Below, piece by piece: positions 6,656 through 9,760 of a stretch of DNA of 9,760 nucleotides. Below the pieces are notes generated by a model. The model saw only the letters and a program-made list of their open reading frames with translations, searched no databases and was not told the DNA's origin. Each line of letters opens with the position of its first letter. The first letter of the stretch is position 1. Source of the DNA: CAYFIW01 sp964500645 (GTDB lineage Bacteria > Chloroflexota > Dehalococcoidia > Lucifugimonadales > UBA826). A program made the position numbers and the translations under genes. Where the stretch lies: NCBI GenBank assembly GCA_964500645.1, contig CAZCOH010000057.1, positions 1-9,760 of the forward strand, given 5' to 3'.

Positions 6656-7393
6656 TTAACAAGGTTTACACACTGACCAGATCTCGCCCCATTTGGATTC
6701 TAAATGAATCGACTCCATGCCGGAAGAACTAAGTTCACTCAAGAAAATATCTACGGTGTATTCGATTTCATGTGTGACATCCAATCTCCATTCGATTCCT
6801 AGTTCCTTTTTTAGAGGAACCCTCCAGTCTCTATCAAAAGATGGAACTCGTATTAGAAATGTGGACGCCTTTGTATTTGAAATCAGGTCTTTTAGGAATG
6901 AGACGCGGTGTTCTATGTGTTCTAAAACATTAGATAGAACTACAACATCAAAATTATTTTCAATAGTTTTTTGAGTTGCGTCTCCTGTCACATATTTAAC
7001 GTTCTTATGGCTGTGGAGTGATTTCGCTTTCTCAATACTTTTCGGATTAATGTCTATCCCGATTACGTTGGCGTTCGTGGTTTTGGCTATAGAAAATGCA
7101 AGGGCCCCATTGCCGCAACCTATGTCGAGAACTGTATTATTGGCATTGATTCGATCTGTGAAGAATTCGTATGAACCAGTTAATCTATGTTTAACATGGA
7201 CACCTTCTCCGTAAGTACCCGCCAAGTCACCTTGTAGATGGTATAAAGATCTATCTAGCTCTCCTAAAAACTTTAGACCCGATTTTGGATCTGAAGATAT
7301 AGATTTTTGGGCAGCAAGGGTTCGTATGCCTCTTTGCAATAAATCAGCAGGTATAAATGAAACTACTATTTTGATCAGAAATCTTATGATCAT
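6656..7393 (-). CDS. Class I SAM-dependent methyltransferase
   Basis: A 245-residue Rossmann-fold methyltransferase. The SAM-binding loop VLDIGCGNGALA is at 88-99, the acidic ribose-binding strand end GIDINP at 112-117, GDAT at 137-140, and the substrate-side strand DVVVLSNVLEHI at 149-160. The C-terminal third (VPSFDRDWRVPLKKELGIEW, then THEIEYT and KWGEIW) resembles methyltransferases found beside sugar-assembly genes. The first 19 residues (MIIRFLIKIVVSFIPADLL) are hydrophobic and basic and may hold the protein at the membrane, which would suit a lipid-linked substrate. The ATG at 7393 has no clear Shine-Dalgarno. It lies 74 nt downstream of the ABC exporter on the same strand and is likely co-transcribed. 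Methylation of a glycan sugar is inferred from context; the substrate is not known. Confidence 0.85.
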   Translation of the reverse strand: MIIRFLIKIVVSFIPADLLQRGIRTLAAQKSISSDPKSGLKFLGELDRSLYHLQGDLAGTYGEGVHVKHRLTGSYEFFTDRINANNTVLDIGCGNGALAFSIAKTTNANVIGIDINPKSIEKAKSLHSHKNVKYVTGDATQKTIENNFDVVVLSNVLEHIEHRVSFLKDLISNTKASTFLIRVPSFDRDWRVPLKKELGIEWRLDVTHEIEYTVDIFLSELSSSGMESIHLESKWGEIWSVCKPC

Positions 7394-7467
7394 ATACTTA
7401 TATCTGTCTTATAAATTTTGATTTTGCACACTTAAACGTGCCCTATCCAATGAATTCCAATAGATAA

Positions 7468-9207
7468 TCAGGAATCTATGATAATCCCTGAATCCTTCAC
7501 TCTATAAGTTTTGTCGCATTTAGATATTATGCTCATATCGTGGGAGACAACTATCATCGTTTTACCAATTTCTTGTTCTGTTAAAGCGTTCCAAAAGCCA
7601 ATGGCCGTTTCTTGATCAAGTGACGCAGTTGGCTCATCTAGTATTAAGACTTCAGAATTAGAATAGAGTAAGCGGGCTATTCCAAGTCGTTGTCTCTGAC
7701 CTCCACTTATACGAGTCCCTGACTCACCTATTGTAGTATTAATGCCTTCCGGTAATTGATGAACAAAATCATAGAGTTGTGCTTCCTTTAATACCTCATT
7801 TAGTCGGTTCTCTGACCATGTTTTGTATGTCTCACCTAGTGCTATATTTGCCGCGATACTATCGTCGTATATGAAAACATTTTGCGGTAGGTACCCCAGC
7901 TTGGTAAACCAACTATCTATGTCATTAATAATTGGTATTCCATTAACCTTTATTTCTCCATCAAGGGGTGTCAATAATCCTAAGATGATGTCTATAAGAG
8001 TAGATTTACCTGACCCGGACTCTCCTATAATTCCAATTTTCTCTCCTTTAGAAACAGTAAATCCTATATTGTGTAACACTTTTACGTTTGGCCTAGTGTC
8101 GTAACTGAAAGAAACATTGTTGATTTCAAGATTATGGAATGGCTGAGAAATTGAACTATGGCCTGATGAGGTTGTCGGGTGGGCTGACTGATCGTTTGTT
8201 TCTGAAAGTTCTCGATTTATGACCGATATATATGGACCAGCTACTTTTATTCTTTGCAGGGCTGTTAATATTCGACTTACTGCAGGTAATGACCTCAGGC
8301 CTATGGCTGCGACCATGGTTAGCATTGGAAGAAGAGTGGTGAAAGTACGCCCAATATTTAGAAATGCTACTGCCAATATCAAAAGACCTATAACAGCTAT
8401 GGTTTCAAGCCAGGGTCGGCTAATTTTTCCGATATATGCGGAATTCCCCAGAGCTCTCGCAGCTTGTCCACTTGATTCTACAAATTTATCTACAAAAAAC
8501 TTCTGTTTACCAGAAACTTTTAGTTCCTTTAGGCCTTCAAGAGAGTATCGGGCATATTTTCTTCGAGAGTGCTCTCCTTGCTGGGAAATTTCTCCCCAGA
8601 TTTGGGATCTATTTCTTATGAACCTGTAAAAGAGGCCGGCTCCCAGTATTATTAATCCTAACCCTCCGGCGGCTATCGTCGGGTCTGTCCTTATTAGTAG
8701 TGCTACAACAGCCAATAAGAATATGAGATCTGAAATTAGAATTATCAGAGAATTAGTTCCGTGAGTGATGCTACTTGTATCACCGGTAACATGTGTTACA
8801 AGTTCAGTTGAATTTCTAGTTAAATAATATTGGTGGTCCATGGCGACATAATTGGAAATTAACTTTTTAGAAATTCGTTCTCTAAGGCGCCACACGTATC
8901 TCTCTGATATCAGAAAAACAATGGCCATATATACAGACTTTAAAACAAATAACAAGCTGATGCTCAAAAGACCATATACAGCAAATTCGATTCTGGTTGG
9001 GTTACCCAGGAAGTCGTAAGCTTTTTCGATGAGCGGGTGTACTTCGGATGGGTTTGCCTGACCCAATACGGCGATTAAAGGGACAATTGCTCCTAGTGCT
9101 GCAACCTCCAATAATGACCCAAATATAGTACCAAATATTATCAATATTCCATGAATAATTTCTTTTTTATTTAGGAGGCCGAATAATTGGGTAATAGTGG
9201 TTTTCAT
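7468..9207 (-). CDS. ABC exporter, PglK/MsbA-like lipid-linked glycan flippase
   Basis: A 579-residue half-transporter with fused membrane and ATPase domains that would act as a homodimer in the cytoplasmic membrane. Six hydrophobic spans are seen at about 20-45, 77-100, 152-172, 176-195, 268-285 and 290-308. The nucleotide-binding domain is complete: Walker A GESGSGKST (395-403), Q-loop Gln442, signature ISGGQRQR (500-507), Walker B VLILDEP (520-526), D-loop SLD (529-531) and H-loop His556. The membrane half (YVWRLRERISKKLISNY and the HVTGDTSSIT loop) recalls PglK, which flips undecaprenyl-linked heptasaccharide in Campylobacter. The glycosyltransferase and methyltransferase neighbours fit export of a lipid-linked oligosaccharide. 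A general lipid or peptide exporter is the alternative. The ATG at 9207 is the only sensible start, but no Shine-Dalgarno is visible before it. Confidence 0.85.
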   Translation of the reverse strand: MKTTITQLFGLLNKKEIIHGILIIFGTIFGSLLEVAALGAIVPLIAVLGQANPSEVHPLIEKAYDFLGNPTRIEFAVYGLLSISLLFVLKSVYMAIVFLISERYVWRLRERISKKLISNYVAMDHQYYLTRNSTELVTHVTGDTSSITHGTNSLIILISDLIFLLAVVALLIRTDPTIAAGGLGLIILGAGLFYRFIRNRSQIWGEISQQGEHSRRKYARYSLEGLKELKVSGKQKFFVDKFVESSGQAARALGNSAYIGKISRPWLETIAVIGLLILAVAFLNIGRTFTTLLPMLTMVAAIGLRSLPAVSRILTALQRIKVAGPYISVINRELSETNDQSAHPTTSSGHSSISQPFHNLEINNVSFSYDTRPNVKVLHNIGFTVSKGEKIGIIGESGSGKSTLIDIILGLLTPLDGEIKVNGIPIINDIDSWFTKLGYLPQNVFIYDDSIAANIALGETYKTWSENRLNEVLKEAQLYDFVHQLPEGINTTIGESGTRISGGQRQRLGIARLLYSNSEVLILDEPTASLDQETAIGFWNALTEQEIGKTMIVVSHDMSIISKCDKTYRVKDSGIIIDS

Positions 9208-9475
9208 GTGTCAAATGTAGTCTTGTTATGCAATTGATTATGTCACATGCATTTGTGCTTCAAGAATTTTGCCATTAAATGTACTTTCTTAGATATCTTA
9301 TTAGCAGTTAATATAATCAATACTTCAGCAATTTTCGAGTTAATTTGGTTAAGGACTATCTTTTAGGCCTATACATTTGTAGCCCAGATGATTGACAGCG
9401 GATCACAAAGATAGGAAATAGATTATAAGTTGTATGTCAGATTGATGATGTATATTAAGGGATTTTGATTTAAAG
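9208..9475. other. Divergent intergenic region between exporter and glycosyltransferase genes
   Basis: A 268-bp AT-rich gap between two outward-reading genes, so it should hold promoters for both. I see no ORF with a credible protein, no tRNA-like fold, no strong dyad and no T-tract terminator. A perfect TTGACA lies at 9392-9397 on the + strand, but the hexamers 16-18 nt downstream of it are poor -10 boxes. Confidence 0.5.
9237..9263 (-). promoter_or_regulatory. Possible promoter for the ABC exporter gene
   Basis: Read on the minus strand, TTGAAG (9263-9258) is followed after 15 nt by CATAAT (9242-9237), each with 4-5 of 6 matches to sigma-70 boxes. The spacing is shorter than the usual 17 nt. 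It lies about 30 nt before the start codon, in the expected place. Chance matches are common in AT-rich DNA, so this is a weak call. Confidence 0.2.
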
Positions 9476-9760
9476 ATGAGTATACCAAGGAAGGTAACGT
9501 TTCTTTCGCGTTCTTCGGTAATACATAGAAAACACAGAATGCAATTTTATGAGACTAAAATGGCATCTGAATACCTGAAACAAGGTTGCCAAGTTGAGAT
9601 ATTGACAACCTCTTTTTCTAATAACCAGTCCAATTTAGTCAAGAAAATGCATGATTCTATTGAATATGTGTCATTCCCATATTGCGAACCTGACAGATAT
9701 AGCTCTGAATATTTTATTTCAACTAGAGAATGGATTCAGGATAAGGATAATAGAAGTGAT
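9476..9760 (+). CDS. Probable glycosyltransferase, N-terminal part (runs off the window)
   Basis: An open frame of 95 codons from ATG 9476 to the window edge with no stop. The product begins MSIPRKVTFLSRSS, then has MASEYLKQGCQVEILTTSF, the usual first two strands of the N-terminal Rossmann domain of GT-B enzymes, especially family 4: a strand, a loop with basic residues, a helix, 'G-x-x-V' and a second strand ending near Thr. The donor-binding half is outside the window, so the family is uncertain. The nearest purine-rich site (AAGGGA, about 9457-9462) is rather far from the ATG. It reads away from the ABC exporter and extends the glycan cassette to the right. Confidence 0.6.
   Translation, partial: MSIPRKVTFLSRSSVIHRKHRMQFYETKMASEYLKQGCQVEILTTSFSNNQSNLVKKMHDSIEYVSFPYCEPDRYSSEYFISTREWIQDKDNRSD

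Noticed and set aside
7425..7467. Imperfect palindromes in the gap between the ABC exporter and methyltransferase genes
   Set aside because: The stems are only about 4 bp with mismatches and lack a T-tract; not distinguishable from chance in AT-rich DNA.
8219..8629. 136-codon plus-strand ORF inside the ABC exporter
   Set aside because: It is antisense to the membrane domain of an intact, motif-complete transporter and has no recognisable features.
9392..9420. Perfect TTGACA with a possible -10 for the last glycosyltransferase gene
   Set aside because: At 17-nt spacing the downstream hexamer is GAAATA, a poor match. The better TATAAG at 9424-9429 is about 26 nt away, too far for a standard sigma-70 promoter.
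1..9760. Mobile elements, CRISPR arrays, tRNA or rRNA genes, toxin-antitoxin or anti-phage systems
   Set aside because: I looked for transposase or integrase motifs, regularly spaced repeats, RNA cloverleaf patterns and defence-type domains and saw none.

Overview
The window reads as ordinary bacterial chromosome, moderately AT-rich, with tightly packed intact genes. No mobile element, CRISPR array, tRNA or rRNA is visible. The source is probably an uncultured marine bacterium of the Chloroflexota (SAR202/Dehalococcoidia-like). This rests only on the general look of the FmdB-like, ThiE and pyrophosphatase proteins and of the glycan genes, so it is a weak inference.

Left part (1-2095, + strand): a closely spaced housekeeping run. 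It holds the 3' end of mnmA (tRNA 2-thiouridylase), rnhB (RNase HII, TTG start), a small FmdB-type zinc-ribbon protein, and thiE (thiamine-phosphate synthase) with an unrecognised helical extension of about 77 residues at its N-terminus. Gaps of 6, 37 and 31 nt suggest one transcript.

Middle (2096-4350, + strand): a 140-nt leader with two dyads and a tandem heptamer, then hppA, a membrane-bound ion-pumping pyrophosphatase of the K+-dependent type. It closes with a strong intrinsic terminator, a 9-bp GC-rich stem with a GAAA-type loop and a T-tract. hppA looks richer in G+C than the genes to its right.

Right part (about 4430-9760): a surface-glycan cassette. Two glycosyltransferase genes lie on +: a GT4 enzyme and a CgeB-like GT-B enzyme. 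They converge, with only 2 bp between stop codons, on two minus-strand genes: a class I SAM methyltransferase and, upstream of it, an ABC exporter resembling PglK/MsbA lipid-oligosaccharide flippases. After a 268-bp divergent gap, a further probable glycosyltransferase starts on + and runs off the window. Together these could assemble, methylate and flip a lipid-linked glycan. No polymerase, ligase or oligosaccharyltransferase is in view, so the final acceptor (lipid, protein or polymer) cannot be told.

I found no convincing new multi-gene system. The points most worth checking are the ThiE N-terminal extension and its changed active-site lysine position, the structured hppA leader, and the identity of the glycan cassette.
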